A DNA stretch of 64,000 nucleotides from NCBI RefSeq assembly GCF_001320245.1, contig NZ_BCBA01000016.1:62001-126000 (forward strand), in the 5' to 3' direction. The position numbers and the translations under genes are program-made. The first letter of the stretch is position 1, and every line of letters starts with the position of its first letter. The DNA is from Pseudomonas sp. NBRC 111124 (lineage in GTDB: Bacteria > Pseudomonadota > Gammaproteobacteria > Pseudomonadales > Pseudomonadaceae). This document shows positions 8,948 to 17,842 of the stretch, piece after piece. The notes below the pieces were generated by a model. The model ran no database searches and was not told where the DNA came from. It worked only from the letters and a program-made list of their open reading frames with translations.

Positions 8948-10105
8948 TCAGTCGCGCCGGTCGAGCAAGTTGACCACCAGCCGGTCCAGCCAGCCCCATA
9001 CGCGCTGCTTCACCCGCCGCCACAGCGGCCGGGCATGCCAATGATCAAGGTCGACCACCTGGCTCAAGGCAAAATCACGCTCGAAGCTGGCCTGAACGGC
9101 AGCCGTCAGCGGCGGGTCAAGCGCCTCGATGTTGGCTTCCAGGTTGAAGCGCAGATTCCAGTGGTCGAAGTTGCAGGAGCCGACACTGACCCAGTCATCG
9201 ATCAGCACCATCTTCAGGTGCAGAAAACACGGTTGGTACTCGTAGATGCGCACCCCGGCACGCAGCAAGCGCGGGTAGTAACGGTGCCCGGCATAACGCA
9301 CCGAAGGGTGGTCGGTGCGTGGCCCGGTCAACAGCAACCGCACGTCGACACCTTTGCTGGCGGCCCGGCGCAGCGACCGACGCACGCTCCAGGTCGGCAG
9401 GAAGTATGGCGTGGCCAGCCACACCCGCTGCTTGCCGCTGTTGATCGCCCGTACCAGTGAATGCAGGATGTCCTGGTGCTGACGGGCGTCGGCATAGGCC
9501 ACCCGGCCCATGCCCTGGCCTTGCACCGGCACCTTGGGTAAACGCGGCAGGCCAAAACCCTCGGCCGGGCGCCAGGCGGTGCGGCGGTTGTTGGCTTGCC
9601 ACTGGCGGTCGAACAGCAACTGCCAGTCAGTCACCACCGGCCCTTGCATCTGCACCATCACCTCATGCCACTCGCTGCTCGCCTCACCCGGCGTCCAGAA
9701 TTCATCGGTGACGCCAGTGCCACCCACCACCGCCCAGCGTTCATCCACCAGCAACAGCTTGCGATGGTCGCGGTACAGGTTGCGAAAACCGCGCTTCCAG
9801 CGCAGGCGGTTGTACCAGCGCAGGTAAACCCCGGCCTCCTGCAGTCGCTGGCGCAGCGCCACCGTGAAAGCCAACGAGCCATAGTCGTCGAACAGGCACC
9901 GCACGCGCACCCCGCGCAGTGCCGCCTGCTCCAGCGCCTCGACTACCGCTTCGGCACAAGCACCGGCCTCGACCAGGTACAACTCCAGATCGACCTGGAG
10001 CTCAGCGCGCTGGATCGCCTGGAGCATGCGCGGAAAGAAGTCAGGGCCGTCGATCAGCAGTTCGAATTGGTTGCCATCCCGCCAGGGAAAAACCGGCCCC
10101 GACAT
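8948..10105 (-). CDS. clsB: Cardiolipin synthase B (phospholipase D family)
   Basis: A 385-aa member of the phospholipase D superfamily with two HxKxxxxD catalytic motifs: H114-K116-D121 (HRKLLLVD) and a second near residue 295 (HLKMVLID). The N-terminal LLIDGPDFFPRML region resembles ClsB, which makes cardiolipin from phosphatidylglycerol and another phospholipid at the inner membrane. It lacks the two N-terminal transmembrane helices of ClsA. Its start is one base from the stop of the upstream YceI gene, so the two are probably co-transcribed. The ClsB name rests on overall similarity, and a different phospholipid transferase activity is possible. Confidence 0.85.
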   Translation of the reverse strand: MSGPVFPWRDGNQFELLIDGPDFFPRMLQAIQRAELQVDLELYLVEAGACAEAVVEALEQAALRGVRVRCLFDDYGSLAFTVALRQRLQEAGVYLRWYNRLRWKRGFRNLYRDHRKLLLVDERWAVVGGTGVTDEFWTPGEASSEWHEVMVQMQGPVVTDWQLLFDRQWQANNRRTAWRPAEGFGLPRLPKVPVQGQGMGRVAYADARQHQDILHSLVRAINSGKQRVWLATPYFLPTWSVRRSLRRAASKGVDVRLLLTGPRTDHPSVRYAGHRYYPRLLRAGVRIYEYQPCFLHLKMVLIDDWVSVGSCNFDHWNLRFNLEANIEALDPPLTAAVQASFERDFALSQVVDLDHWHARPLWRRVKQRVWGWLDRLVVNLLDRRD

Positions 10106-10106
10106 G

Positions 10107-10688
10107 TCAGCGGGCGTTGAAGATCAGTACCGCATTGACCGGTACCGACGGGTTGATGGATTTCAGCTTGGCGAACTTGCGCAGGCTCTCCAGCCCTGGC
10201 AACAGTCCGAAGTCCGAGGCTCTCAGCACCAGGGGTTCGAGGGTCACCACCTGGAAGCGCCGCTGGTCCAAACGGGTGGCCAGCAGCAGCGCGTTGTAGC
10301 TGTGCGACTGGCCATGCAGGGTGACGGTCAGCGGCAGACGCAATTCGATCTGCGCACCATCGGCCAGGTCATTGATGGGGCGCAAGTCGATCTGCGCCTT
10401 TACGCTCGCCTCAGCGAAGCGCTCCACCTCGAACAGGTTGTCGCGCATCTGCTCGTCACGCAGTGGGATACCGCTACTCACCGAGTCCATCTCGATGCTC
10501 AGCGCGGCCGTGCCCTTGTTGTTGACGCTGCCGTGCAGTACCAGAAAGCGATGCACCTCGGCCGTATCACCGTTTTTGCCGGTGACGAACGACAGGCGTG
10601 AAGATTCGCCATCGAGGTGCCAGTTGGCGTGGGCGGGCAAGCACAAAGCCAGCAGCAGGGCAGGCAGAAGACGGGGCAACTTGAACAT
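10107..10688 (-). CDS. YceI-family periplasmic lipocalin-like protein
   Basis: A 193-aa secreted protein with a cleavable signal peptide (hydrophobic residues about 8-18, ending PAHA) and a YceI barrel (WHLDGESSRLSFVTGKNG at the start, conserved late segment FGLLPGLESLRKFAKL). YceI proteins bind long isoprenoid or amphiphilic ligands in the periplasm. It is first in a likely two-gene unit with clsB, which fits a lipid-related role, though that is inference from position only. Confidence 0.85.
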   Translation of the reverse strand: MFKLPRLLPALLLALCLPAHANWHLDGESSRLSFVTGKNGDTAEVHRFLVLHGSVNNKGTAALSIEMDSVSSGIPLRDEQMRDNLFEVERFAEASVKAQIDLRPINDLADGAQIELRLPLTVTLHGQSHSYNALLLATRLDQRRFQVVTLEPLVLRASDFGLLPGLESLRKFAKLKSINPSVPVNAVLIFNAR

Positions 10689-10732
10689 GACAGGTCTCGT
10701 GAAACTTGACCGTCAACCTTACCCGCCCGCCT

Positions 10733-11029
10733 TCAAGGCAGCAAGCGGCAGCCCGCCTGCGCACCCTGCCAGGCCGCCTGGCGACGCTGGCCAAGGCCCT
10801 CGGCGATGACGCGTCGCTGCGACCTTTCTTCCTCCAGCCTGCTCAGGGGCAGCCATTGCTTCACATACCCTCGGCAATAGGCTTCGTCGAAGCCCATGAC
10901 GAAGCGGCACGAGCAATACTCCTTGGCCGAATAGGCCGAAAGGATGCCCGGGAAGTCCGCCAACGCCTGGCGCTCCAGCCAGGCCCAGCCGAGCAAGGCA
11001 ACGATCACCAGCAACAGCACGCGCTTCAT
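10733..11029 (-). CDS. Small secreted or membrane-anchored protein, four cysteines
   Basis: A 98-aa protein I do not recognise beyond its context. It has one N-terminal hydrophobic segment (residues 4-16) that may be a signal peptide or anchor, then a soluble part with C39 and C41 (EYCSCRF), C52 and C93, suggesting two disulphides in the periplasm. Its ATG overlaps the stop of the upstream serine hydrolase gene by four bases (ATGA), so the two are translationally coupled and may function together. Confidence 0.72.
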   Translation of the reverse strand: MKRVLLLVIVALLGWAWLERQALADFPGILSAYSAKEYCSCRFVMGFDEAYCRGYVKQWLPLSRLEEERSQRRVIAEGLGQRRQAAWQGAQAGCRLLP

Positions 11030-12105
11030 GTGTCCTCCTTGGCCACCACCGCCAGCACCCGCTTGAGCAGTTCGTTGTGGTTGTAGCTGGCGTCGCGGTC
11101 ATCGGCATAGCGCACGATCAGCAGTTTCTGCGACGGCACGATGTACAGCGCCTGGCCCCAGTGGCCGAGCGCGGCGTAGGTATCGGTCGGGACATCGGGC
11201 CAGGGTGCAGGGCTTCCCGGCAATGGTTGGTTAAGCCACCAGTGGCCGCCCGGGTTGGCCTCACTGGGCATCGCCGCGGCCTGGGTGAACAGTGTGCGGT
11301 TGAAGGCAACCCAGCTCGCAGGCAACAGCTGGCGACCTCGCCAGCGGCCATCGCGTTGCATCAGCAAGCCAATGCGCGCCAGATCCCGGGCACTCAGATA
11401 GAGGTAGGACGAGCCAACGAAGGTGCCCGCGCCGTCACGTTCCCAGACTGCGCTGTCGATGCCCAGCGGGGTGAACAGCGCCTGCCAGGGGTAGTCGGCA
11501 TAAGCGCCGGCGTCGAGCATCCCGCGCAACGCGGCAGCCAGCACATTGCTGTCGCCGCTGGAATAGAGAAAGCGCTGGCCGGGCTTATCGGCGCGGGCGC
11601 GCGCTGCGGTGTAGGCCGCCATGTCGTTGCGCCCACGGGTATAAAGCATGGCCACCACCGCAGATTTCAGTGGTGCGTACTCATAGTCCTCCTGCCAATC
11701 CAGGCCACTTGCCCAGTGCAGCAAATCGGCCAGGTGAACGTCGGGGTGAGCCTGCATGGGCGGGTAGAAGCGTGCGACGGGGTCCTGCAGCTGGAAGTGC
11801 CCTTGTCCTTGGGCAACTCCCAGCACGGTGGCCAGCACGCTCTTGCTGACCGACCAGGTCAGGTGGGCGGTATTGGCGGTGGTGGGGGCGCTGTAGCGTT
11901 CGTGGAGGATCCGCCCGTCGCGGATGATCAGCAGGGCGTCGGTGCGGATCCCGCTGCGCTCGCTGGCGTTGCGTTCCTGGAAGGCGTAAGCGTCGACGGC
12001 CTGCCAGTCGAGGGCGGTGTTGTCGCTAGGCCAGTCCGGTTCGGGCCAGACTTCGGCCCAGGCTGGGCGCGCAGCCAATGCAAGGATCAGCAGCAGTATT
12101 TTCAT
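11026..12105 (-). CDS. Class C beta-lactamase-like serine hydrolase
   Basis: A 359-aa secreted enzyme of the beta-lactamase/transpeptidase fold. It has a signal peptide (residues 1-17, ending AWA), the nucleophile motif S85-V-S-K88 and the second-motif tyrosine Y181 (YSSGDSN). A typical late motif region (GHWGQALYIVP) replaces the KTG triad with HWG, a pattern common in esterases and peptidases of this family rather than true beta-lactamases. It is probably a periplasmic hydrolase of unknown substrate, co-transcribed with the small cysteine protein downstream. Confidence 0.87.
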   Translation of the reverse strand: MKILLLILALAARPAWAEVWPEPDWPSDNTALDWQAVDAYAFQERNASERSGIRTDALLIIRDGRILHERYSAPTTANTAHLTWSVSKSVLATVLGVAQGQGHFQLQDPVARFYPPMQAHPDVHLADLLHWASGLDWQEDYEYAPLKSAVVAMLYTRGRNDMAAYTAARARADKPGQRFLYSSGDSNVLAAALRGMLDAGAYADYPWQALFTPLGIDSAVWERDGAGTFVGSSYLYLSARDLARIGLLMQRDGRWRGRQLLPASWVAFNRTLFTQAAAMPSEANPGGHWWLNQPLPGSPAPWPDVPTDTYAALGHWGQALYIVPSQKLLIVRYADDRDASYNHNELLKRVLAVVAKEDT

Positions 12106-12171
12106 CGTCCTGGCCTGAAAGGGCTGCGAAGCGGCCCCATGATCTAAAAGATCCCACAGCTTCTCAGGCTT

Positions 12172-13059
12172 TCATGACAGCCCTGCGGCCACCCAGGCCT
12201 TGGCCAGGCGCTTTTCCCGCGCCGCAGTAGCAAGCGCAAGCACCCCTTGATCCCGCTGCCACAACTGCGCCCACTGCTCCGGCCCTGCCAGCAGCGCCTT
12301 GTCGATCGCCCCGCGCAGCTCCTGAAACTGCGAGAACAAGCCCCCCAGCAACAGGTGGCAGCCAACGCTGTCGGCGCATTGCCGACTGCCCTCGGCACAC
12401 CCCGCCAACAATCCAAGCAAGCGCAGGCGCAGCTCTTGCGGCCAGTCGCACTCCTGCCCCACCCCATACAACCAGGCGGTCAGCGACGCCAGCACGTAGA
12501 GATCCTCCAGCGAGCGGAACGGTTTGACGTAGGCGTCCCAACCATCACCTGCCAGCAACTCGCAGGCCGCGTCCTGCAAGTGCAGGCGACCATGTCCTAC
12601 CTCGGGCATCAACGGCAGGGTCGGCAAGGCTTCCAGCGTCACCCCGGCCTCCCCCGGATAGACCACTGCCAGGTTCAGCCGCGGTGCTTCACCCAGCGCT
12701 TCACTGCGTGCGGCCACCAGCAGCCACTCGGCGTCCAGGCCGGCGGTGACGAAGTCCTTGTTGCCGTTCAGGCGCAGACCGACCAGCCGGGTATGCATGT
12801 CCGCTGGGCGCACGCTGCGCCGTTCGGTGGCGCATAGCGCGCCAAGGCTGGACGGCGCACTGGGCCAGAGCACGCGCAAGGCGGCCTGGTAACCGACGAG
12901 AAACGCCAGGCCCGGCGTGGCCATGGCGCGTCCGCCGAGCACCGCCAGTTCGAACGGGGCAACCGCGCCAAGGCGCTCGAGCTGCGTGGCATAGGTCTCG
13001 CCCAGGGTGCCAGCCAGAGGCTGGCGGAGGGGGTCGTTGAGTCGTTGCAACCAGGCCAT
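12172..13059 (-). CDS. Divergent acyl-CoA dehydrogenase-like protein
   Basis: A 295-aa protein with the general helix-barrel-helix outline of acyl-CoA dehydrogenases (central strands [25 protein letters not shown] and [12 protein letters not shown]). It is about 80-90 aa shorter than typical members and I see no clear catalytic glutamate or full FAD-binding signature. It may be a non-catalytic or specialised relative. The start at 13059 is chosen for the GAAGGAG site 7 bases upstream. It is divergent from olsB with a 146-base gap, which suggests but does not prove a link to ornithine-lipid acyl chains. Confidence 0.65.
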   Translation of the reverse strand: MAWLQRLNDPLRQPLAGTLGETYATQLERLGAVAPFELAVLGGRAMATPGLAFLVGYQAALRVLWPSAPSSLGALCATERRSVRPADMHTRLVGLRLNGNKDFVTAGLDAEWLLVAARSEALGEAPRLNLAVVYPGEAGVTLEALPTLPLMPEVGHGRLHLQDAACELLAGDGWDAYVKPFRSLEDLYVLASLTAWLYGVGQECDWPQELRLRLLGLLAGCAEGSRQCADSVGCHLLLGGLFSQFQELRGAIDKALLAGPEQWAQLWQRDQGVLALATAAREKRLAKAWVAAGLS

Positions 13060-13205
13060 CGGGTGCTCCTTCAAGGTGCTGTTCTGGGGTGTCATGCAAG
13101 CATCACCAAACATTCACAGGGGTGACACCGCGCCTACCTAGGCTGACTTTGCACAACAAAGCCGACCGGCCGCAACCTTTCATGGCTGGCTTATGGAGAC
13201 TCGTA

Positions 13206-13961
13206 ATGACTCGGATCGCTCACGCTGGCGACAACAGCACCGAACGCCGTCTGCAAGCCGAACGCCTGGTCGGCGCCACGGCCCTGCAGGAAGCCCAGGC
13301 CCTGCGCTACAAGGTGTTCAGCGCAGAATTCAAGGCCAAGCTCAAAGGCGCCGAACTGGGCCTGGACATGGATGACTACGACGTACATTGCCGCCACATC
13401 GGCGTGCGCGACCTGAGTACCGGTGAGCTGGTAGCCACTACCCGCCTGCTTGACCACCAGGCTGCCAGCAGCCTGGGGCGCTTCTACAGTGAAGAAGAAT
13501 TCAGCCTGCACGGCCTGCTGCAACTGCAGGGCCCGATCCTCGAACTGGGCCGCACCTGTGTCGCCCCCGACTACCGCAACGGCGGCACCATCGCCGTGCT
13601 CTGGGGCGAACTGGCCGAAGTCCTCAACGAGGGCCGCTACAGCTACCTGATGGGCTGCGCCAGCATCCCCATGCAGGACGGCGGCGTGCAGGCCCACGCA
13701 GTCATGCAGCGCCTGCGCGAGCGCTACCTGTGCACCGAGCACCTGCGTGCCGAACCGAAGAACCCGCTGCCCAGCCTGGCCCTGCCGAACAACGTCATCG
13801 CCGAAATGCCGCCGCTGCTCAAGGCTTACATGCGCCTCGGGGCGAAGATCTGCGGCGAGCCGTGTTGGGACGAGGACTTCCAGGTGGCCGACGTGTTCAT
13901 CCTGCTCAAGCGCGACGACCTCTGCCCGCGTTACGCCCGCCACTTCAAGGCAGCAGTCTGA
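13206..13961 (+). CDS. olsB: L-ornithine N-alpha-acyltransferase (first step of ornithine lipid synthesis)
   Basis: Transfers a 3-hydroxyacyl group from acyl-ACP to ornithine, giving lyso-ornithine lipid, a phosphorus-free membrane lipid precursor. The 251-aa protein has the GNAT-like hemolysin-acyltransferase fold of Ols[11 protein letters not shown] near residue 37, [16 protein letters not shown] near 115-130, and the late MGCASIPM segment. The ATG at 13206 follows GGAG at a 7-base spacing. The longer open frame runs back into the intergenic region. It overlaps olsA by one base (TGATG), so the two are coupled. Confidence 0.92.
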   Translation: MTRIAHAGDNSTERRLQAERLVGATALQEAQALRYKVFSAEFKAKLKGAELGLDMDDYDVHCRHIGVRDLSTGELVATTRLLDHQAASSLGRFYSEEEFSLHGLLQLQGPILELGRTCVAPDYRNGGTIAVLWGELAEVLNEGRYSYLMGCASIPMQDGGVQAHAVMQRLRERYLCTEHLRAEPKNPLPSLALPNNVIAEMPPLLKAYMRLGAKICGEPCWDEDFQVADVFILLKRDDLCPRYARHFKAAV

Positions 13962-14749
13962 TGCCTGGCCTGCGGGTGCTCGCCCGCCTCTTGCGGCTGC
14001 TGCTGGTGCTGTCGCTGGGCATGCTCATGGCCGGCGTCATCGCCGTGGGCGAACGCCTGGGGATAAAGACCTCCCTCGAACTTCGCCAGCGCTGGTCCTG
14101 CTGGTTCATGAAGCGTCTGGTCGCTGCCCTGCCCTTCGCGGTGCGGGTGATCGGCGCGCTGCCGCAACGGCCGATGCTGTGGGTCAGCAACCACGTTTCC
14201 TGGACCGACATTCCCCTGCTCGGCATGCTGTTGCCGCTGTCGTTCCTGTCCAAGGCCGAAGTGCGTCACTGGCCGGTGGCCGGGTGGCTGGCGGAGAAGG
14301 CCGGCACGTTGTTCATTCGCCGCGGCGGTGGGGATGGCCAGCGCTTGCGCGAACAGATCAGCGAGCAGTTGGGCCAGGCCCGGCCGCTGCTGATCTTCCC
14401 CGAAGGCACCACCACTGACGGCCGTCAGTTGCGTACCTTCCACGGCCGCCTGCTGGCCGGTGCCATTGAACAGGGTGTGGAGGTGCAGCCGGTGGCCATT
14501 CAGTACCTGCGCAATGGCGAGGCGGACCCGATTGCGCCGTTCATTGGCGACGATGACCTGGTTTCGCACCTGATGCGCTTATTTGCCGAGCCTCCGAGCG
14601 TGGTCTGTATTCACCTGCTCAAGCCAATTTGCAGTATCGGGAAGGAACGTGCAGCGCTGGCATTTCAGGCGCAGCAGGCGATTCACATGGCGTTGTTCGG
14701 GGTTGAAGAAGAGGCGGGGGTGCCTCGACGCCAGGCGCGCGCTGCTTGA
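13961..14749 (+). CDS. olsA: Lyso-ornithine lipid O-acyltransferase
   Basis: Completes ornithine lipid by acylating the hydroxyl of lyso-ornithine lipid. This 262-aa member of the PlsC/LPLAT family has an N-terminal membrane segment (about residues 10-28), the catalytic NHxxxxD box (NHVSWTD, H78 and D83) and the acceptor motif FPEGTTTDG near residue 145. The ATG shares its A with the olsB stop codon. Such operons are often induced by phosphate limitation. I did not identify a convincing Pho box. Confidence 0.92.
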   Translation: MPGLRVLARLLRLLLVLSLGMLMAGVIAVGERLGIKTSLELRQRWSCWFMKRLVAALPFAVRVIGALPQRPMLWVSNHVSWTDIPLLGMLLPLSFLSKAEVRHWPVAGWLAEKAGTLFIRRGGGDGQRLREQISEQLGQARPLLIFPEGTTTDGRQLRTFHGRLLAGAIEQGVEVQPVAIQYLRNGEADPIAPFIGDDDLVSHLMRLFAEPPSVVCIHLLKPICSIGKERAALAFQAQQAIHMALFGVEEEAGVPRRQARAA

Positions 14750-14793
14750 GCATGATGTTGGGGTTGTATGGTCTGTGGCGCTGAGCTCCATCG

Positions 14794-15375
14794 TCATGCC
14801 CCTCTGCGCTCCACCGCCGCAAACGCCTGCAGCTGTGGATAGAACTCGCGAAAATCCGCCAGCAACGGCTCATACAACCGCTCCAGCTCAGCCATCACTC
14901 CGGCCATCCCTTCCGGCCTCGACAACCGCCGTGCAATGCCGTTGAACACCTGCTCCAGCGTGGCAAAATCGCCATACGCCCCCAGCCAGTCATCCGCCGC
15001 CATGAACGGCGCAATCCGCGCCAGCCGCCCCGGCAGCTGCGGTTCGGCCAGCAGTACCCGATAAAAATCCCCAGTGAACTGCACCAGCGGCTGCTCGGCG
15101 TAATCCCCCCAGTGCCGCGCCAGGCAATGGTCGAAAAACACGTCCAGGACGATCCCGGCAAAGCGCCGCCGCTCCCGCGGGAAACGCGCCAGCGCTGCCA
15201 GCACCAGCGGATGTTGGTCGGTGTAGCTGTCGATATGCCGATGCAGCCGGATCGCTGCCTCTAGCACAGGCGGGAAGCGCCCCTCCAGCGAGCCTTTGAC
15301 GAAGTCGCCATACAGGCTGCCAAACAGTTGTTGCGGCGCCGGGCCGCCCAGGTGCAGATGTGCGAGGTAGTTCAT
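14794..15375 (-). CDS. acpH: Acyl carrier protein phosphodiesterase
   Basis: Removes the 4'-phosphopantetheine arm from holo-ACP. The 193-aa protein starts MNYLAHLHL and has the HD-like metal-binding residues of the AcpH family: FGSLYGDFVKG, LHRHIDSYTDQHP and VLDVFFDHCLARHW. Length matches the E. coli enzyme (193 aa). It is convergent with olsA and divergent from the ArsR gene. The 150-base spacer on that side carries the palindrome cluster described separately. Confidence 0.9.
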   Translation of the reverse strand: MNYLAHLHLGGPAPQQLFGSLYGDFVKGSLEGRFPPVLEAAIRLHRHIDSYTDQHPLVLAALARFPRERRRFAGIVLDVFFDHCLARHWGDYAEQPLVQFTGDFYRVLLAEPQLPGRLARIAPFMAADDWLGAYGDFATLEQVFNGIARRLSRPEGMAGVMAELERLYEPLLADFREFYPQLQAFAAVERRGA

Positions 15376-15400
15376 GGATGCAGTCTAGCACCGCCACCGC

Positions 15401-15506
15401 GTATATCGTTATAACGCGATATAGCGATTCGTGCTCAGCTCAGAACCTCTTCATATTTGTATATCGCGAAATACCGATGTACGTTTCGCCCTATCGCGAT
15501 ATACCG
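15401..15506 (+). promoter_or_regulatory. Cluster of palindromes, candidate operators for the ArsR/PyeR-like repressor
   Basis: Three related AT-CG palindromic blocks lie in about 105 bases: CGTTATAACG (15407-15416, perfect) followed at once by CGCGATATAG, ATATCGCGAAATA (15461-15473) and TATCGCGATA (15492-15501, perfect). All contain a shared ATATCG/CGATAT half-site. Position just upstream of the ArsR-type gene suggests autoregulation and possibly control of acpH. Confidence 0.6.
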
Positions 15507-15528
15507 TTACAGCACGAGCCTCAATCCC

Positions 15529-15831
15529 ATGCCACTCGATCTCGACGAAATCATAAAAGCACTGGCCCACCCGGTCAGGCGAGAAATCCTCAGCTGGCTG
15601 AAAGACCCGGCAATGCAATTCCCCGACCAGTACCACAGCACCGAAAACGGTGTGTGTGCCGGGCAGATCGACCAGCGCTGCGGGTTGTCGCAGTCGACCG
15701 TCTCCGCCCACCTGGCCACGTTGCAGCGGGCCGGCCTGATCAGCAGCCAGAAGGTCGGCCAGTGGCACTTCTTCAAACGCAACGAAGCCACCATCGAGGC
15801 GTTCCTCGAACAACTGCGCCAAGCACTTTGA
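15529..15831 (+). CDS. ArsR-family transcriptional regulator (PyeR-like)
   Basis: A 100-aa winged-helix repressor. It begins IIKALAHPVRREILSWL and has the recognition helix region CGLSQSTVSAHLATLQRAGL followed by the wing KVGQWHFFKRNE. It lacks the ELCVCDL metal-binding motif of ArsR/SmtB sensors, so it probably does not sense metal. The start at 15529 gives the family N-terminus. The open frame to 15457 runs through the operator-like palindromes. It lies 17 bases before xenB. In P. aeruginosa a homologous regulator (pyeR) shares an operon with a transporter and xenB (from memory). Confidence 0.85.
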   Translation: MPLDLDEIIKALAHPVRREILSWLKDPAMQFPDQYHSTENGVCAGQIDQRCGLSQSTVSAHLATLQRAGLISSQKVGQWHFFKRNEATIEAFLEQLRQAL

Positions 15832-15848
15832 CAAGGCAGGTAACCGTT

Positions 15849-16898
15849 ATGACCACGCTTTTCGATCCGATCCAACTGGGTGATGTGCAACTGCCCAACC
15901 GCATCATCATGGCCCCGCTGACCCGCTGCCGCGCCGATGAAGGCCGCGTGCCCAATGCACTGATGGCCGAGTATTACGTGCAACGTGCCAGCGCCGGCCT
16001 GATCCTCAGCGAAGCGACCTCGGTCAGCGCGATGGGCGTCGGCTACCCCGACACCCCCGGCATCTGGAACGACCAGCAAGTGCGTGGCTGGCACAACGTC
16101 ACCCAGGCCGTACATGGCGCTGGCGGGCGCATTTTCCTGCAGCTGTGGCACGTCGGCCGTATCTCCCACCCCAGCTACCTCAATGGCGAACTGCCGGTGG
16201 CGCCCAGCGCGATCCAGGCCAAGGGCCACGTCAGCCTGGTGCGCCCGCTGAGCGACTACCCGACCCCGCGCGCACTGGAAACCGAAGAGATTGCCGACAT
16301 CGTCGAGGCCTACCGCAGCGGCGCCGAGAACGCCAAGGCCGCCGGTTTCGATGGTGTGGAAATCCACGGCGCCAACGGCTACCTGCTCGATCAGTTTCTG
16401 CAGAGCAGCACCAATCAGCGCACTGACCGCTACGGCGGCTCGCTTGAAAACCGTGCCCGGCTGCTGCTGGAAGTGACCGATGCGGCCATCGAAGTGTGGG
16501 GCGCAGGCCGCGTCGGCGTGCACCTGGCGCCGCGTGCCGATGCCCATGACATGGGCGATGCCGACCGCGCCGAGACCTTTACCTATGTGGCGCGAGAACT
16601 GGGTAAGCGCGGCATCGCATTCATCTGCTCGCGGGAGAAGGAAGGTGATGACAGCATAGGCCCGCTGATCAAGGCGGCATTTGGTGGGCCGTACATCGTC
16701 AACGAACGCTTTGACAAGGCCAGTGCCACTGCCGCTTTGGCGACTGGGAAGGCGGATGCGGTGGCATTTGGTGTGCCGTTTATCGCCAACCCAGATCTGC
16801 CGGCACGGCTGGCGGCGGATGCACCGCTGAACGAGGCGCATCCGGAGACTTTCTATGGCAAAGGGCCGGTGGGCTACATCGACTATCCGCGCCTGTAA
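15849..16898 (+). CDS. xenB: Old yellow enzyme-type alkene/xenobiotic reductase
   Basis: A 349-aa FMN-dependent NAD(P)H reductase of the old yellow enzyme family, which reduces activated C=C bonds and nitro compounds. The barrel shows the FMN-binding PLTRCR segment near residue 25, the IHGANGYLLDQFL motif with the substrate-binding residues, TDRYGGSLENRARLL, and the C-terminal FGVPFIANPDLPARL phosphate-binding loop. Length equals that of Pseudomonas XenB. It is probably co-transcribed with the upstream ArsR-type repressor and induced by electrophiles. Confidence 0.92.
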   Translation: MTTLFDPIQLGDVQLPNRIIMAPLTRCRADEGRVPNALMAEYYVQRASAGLILSEATSVSAMGVGYPDTPGIWNDQQVRGWHNVTQAVHGAGGRIFLQLWHVGRISHPSYLNGELPVAPSAIQAKGHVSLVRPLSDYPTPRALETEEIADIVEAYRSGAENAKAAGFDGVEIHGANGYLLDQFLQSSTNQRTDRYGGSLENRARLLLEVTDAAIEVWGAGRVGVHLAPRADAHDMGDADRAETFTYVARELGKRGIAFICSREKEGDDSIGPLIKAAFGGPYIVNERFDKASATAALATGKADAVAFGVPFIANPDLPARLAADAPLNEAHPETFYGKGPVGYIDYPRL

Positions 16899-16933
16899 TC
16901 GATGGTGGGGGGTCGCCTGCGGCCCTCGCATTT

Positions 16934-17755
16934 TCAGGGGCGGGAATTGATCTGCTGCTGCAGGTTCTGAATCTGGCTCTGCAAGGTGTTGAGGTTGCGC
17001 GTGGTCTGCCCACGGAACGCATCGAACTCCTGCACCGTCGCCCCGCTCGATGACGCCGTGCGGTTTTCCATCTGGGTCTTGAGCACCAGTACATCCTGCT
17101 CCAGGCTTTCCACTGCCGCCTTCTGGTTGCCCTGCTTCTTCAGTGCGGCCACTTCATCGTTCAAGTTCTTAAGTTGGCCATCGAGCTTGCCACCGTCAAC
17201 CTGCCCCGATTTGAGCGCCGCCAGCTCACCGTTCACTGCCTTCAGTTGCGCCTGCAACTGCGTCTGCAGCTCGGTCACCACCTTCTGCTGCTCACGGGTA
17301 TCGGCCAGTACCTGCTCCAGGCGTTTGCCCAGGTCACCGGCCTGCCCCGCCACACCCTGTTGCTGCTTGCCCTGCTCGGCCAGGTTGGCCTGCAACTGAC
17401 GGATCTGCAATTTCAGCGCTTCACTGCCCGTGCTGCTCGACGACTCGCTGGCATCGACCTTGCCGCTGATCGCCTGCAAACGCCCGGCGGCTTCTTCACT
17501 GATGCGCGCAAAGCTTTCCTGGGTGGCCACCAGTTGCTGCTCCATCAGCGAGATCTGCTGGAAACTCCACCAGCCCAGCCCCGCCAGAGCGATGAACGAC
17601 GCCCCCAGCAACGCCCACAGGGCCCCGTTGCTGGCCGGCTTGGCGGCCTTCTGACGGCTGCGCGAGACGTGCGCGGGCAGCAACTCGTCGTCATCGGGGG
17701 TACCCGCCCGCAAGGTGGGCACATCATCGAAATCGTCGTTGGCATCGTTACGCAT
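16934..17755 (-). CDS. Inner-membrane coiled-coil protein of unknown function
   Basis: A 273-aa protein. Residues 1-45 are acidic, then basic, and cytoplasmic. One transmembrane helix follows (about 45-62, ALWALLGASFIALAGLGWW), and then a long periplasmic coiled coil rich in Gln, Leu and Ala runs to the end. It resembles DUF-type proteins annotated as ATPase-like only because of coiled-coil similarity. No enzymatic motif is visible. The ATG at 17755 is preferred to a TTG nine codons upstream. It is convergent with xenB. Confidence 0.75.
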   Translation of the reverse strand: MRNDANDDFDDVPTLRAGTPDDDELLPAHVSRSRQKAAKPASNGALWALLGASFIALAGLGWWSFQQISLMEQQLVATQESFARISEEAAGRLQAISGKVDASESSSSTGSEALKLQIRQLQANLAEQGKQQQGVAGQAGDLGKRLEQVLADTREQQKVVTELQTQLQAQLKAVNGELAALKSGQVDGGKLDGQLKNLNDEVAALKKQGNQKAAVESLEQDVLVLKTQMENRTASSSGATVQEFDAFRGQTTRNLNTLQSQIQNLQQQINSRP

Positions 17756-17842
17756 AAGTGGCTTCAACCGCGGTAGTAGCAAAGAGGCATGAGTATAAAC
17801 CGCTCGCGCGGCGCACTGATGACCATCATCTGCCGATCTGGT

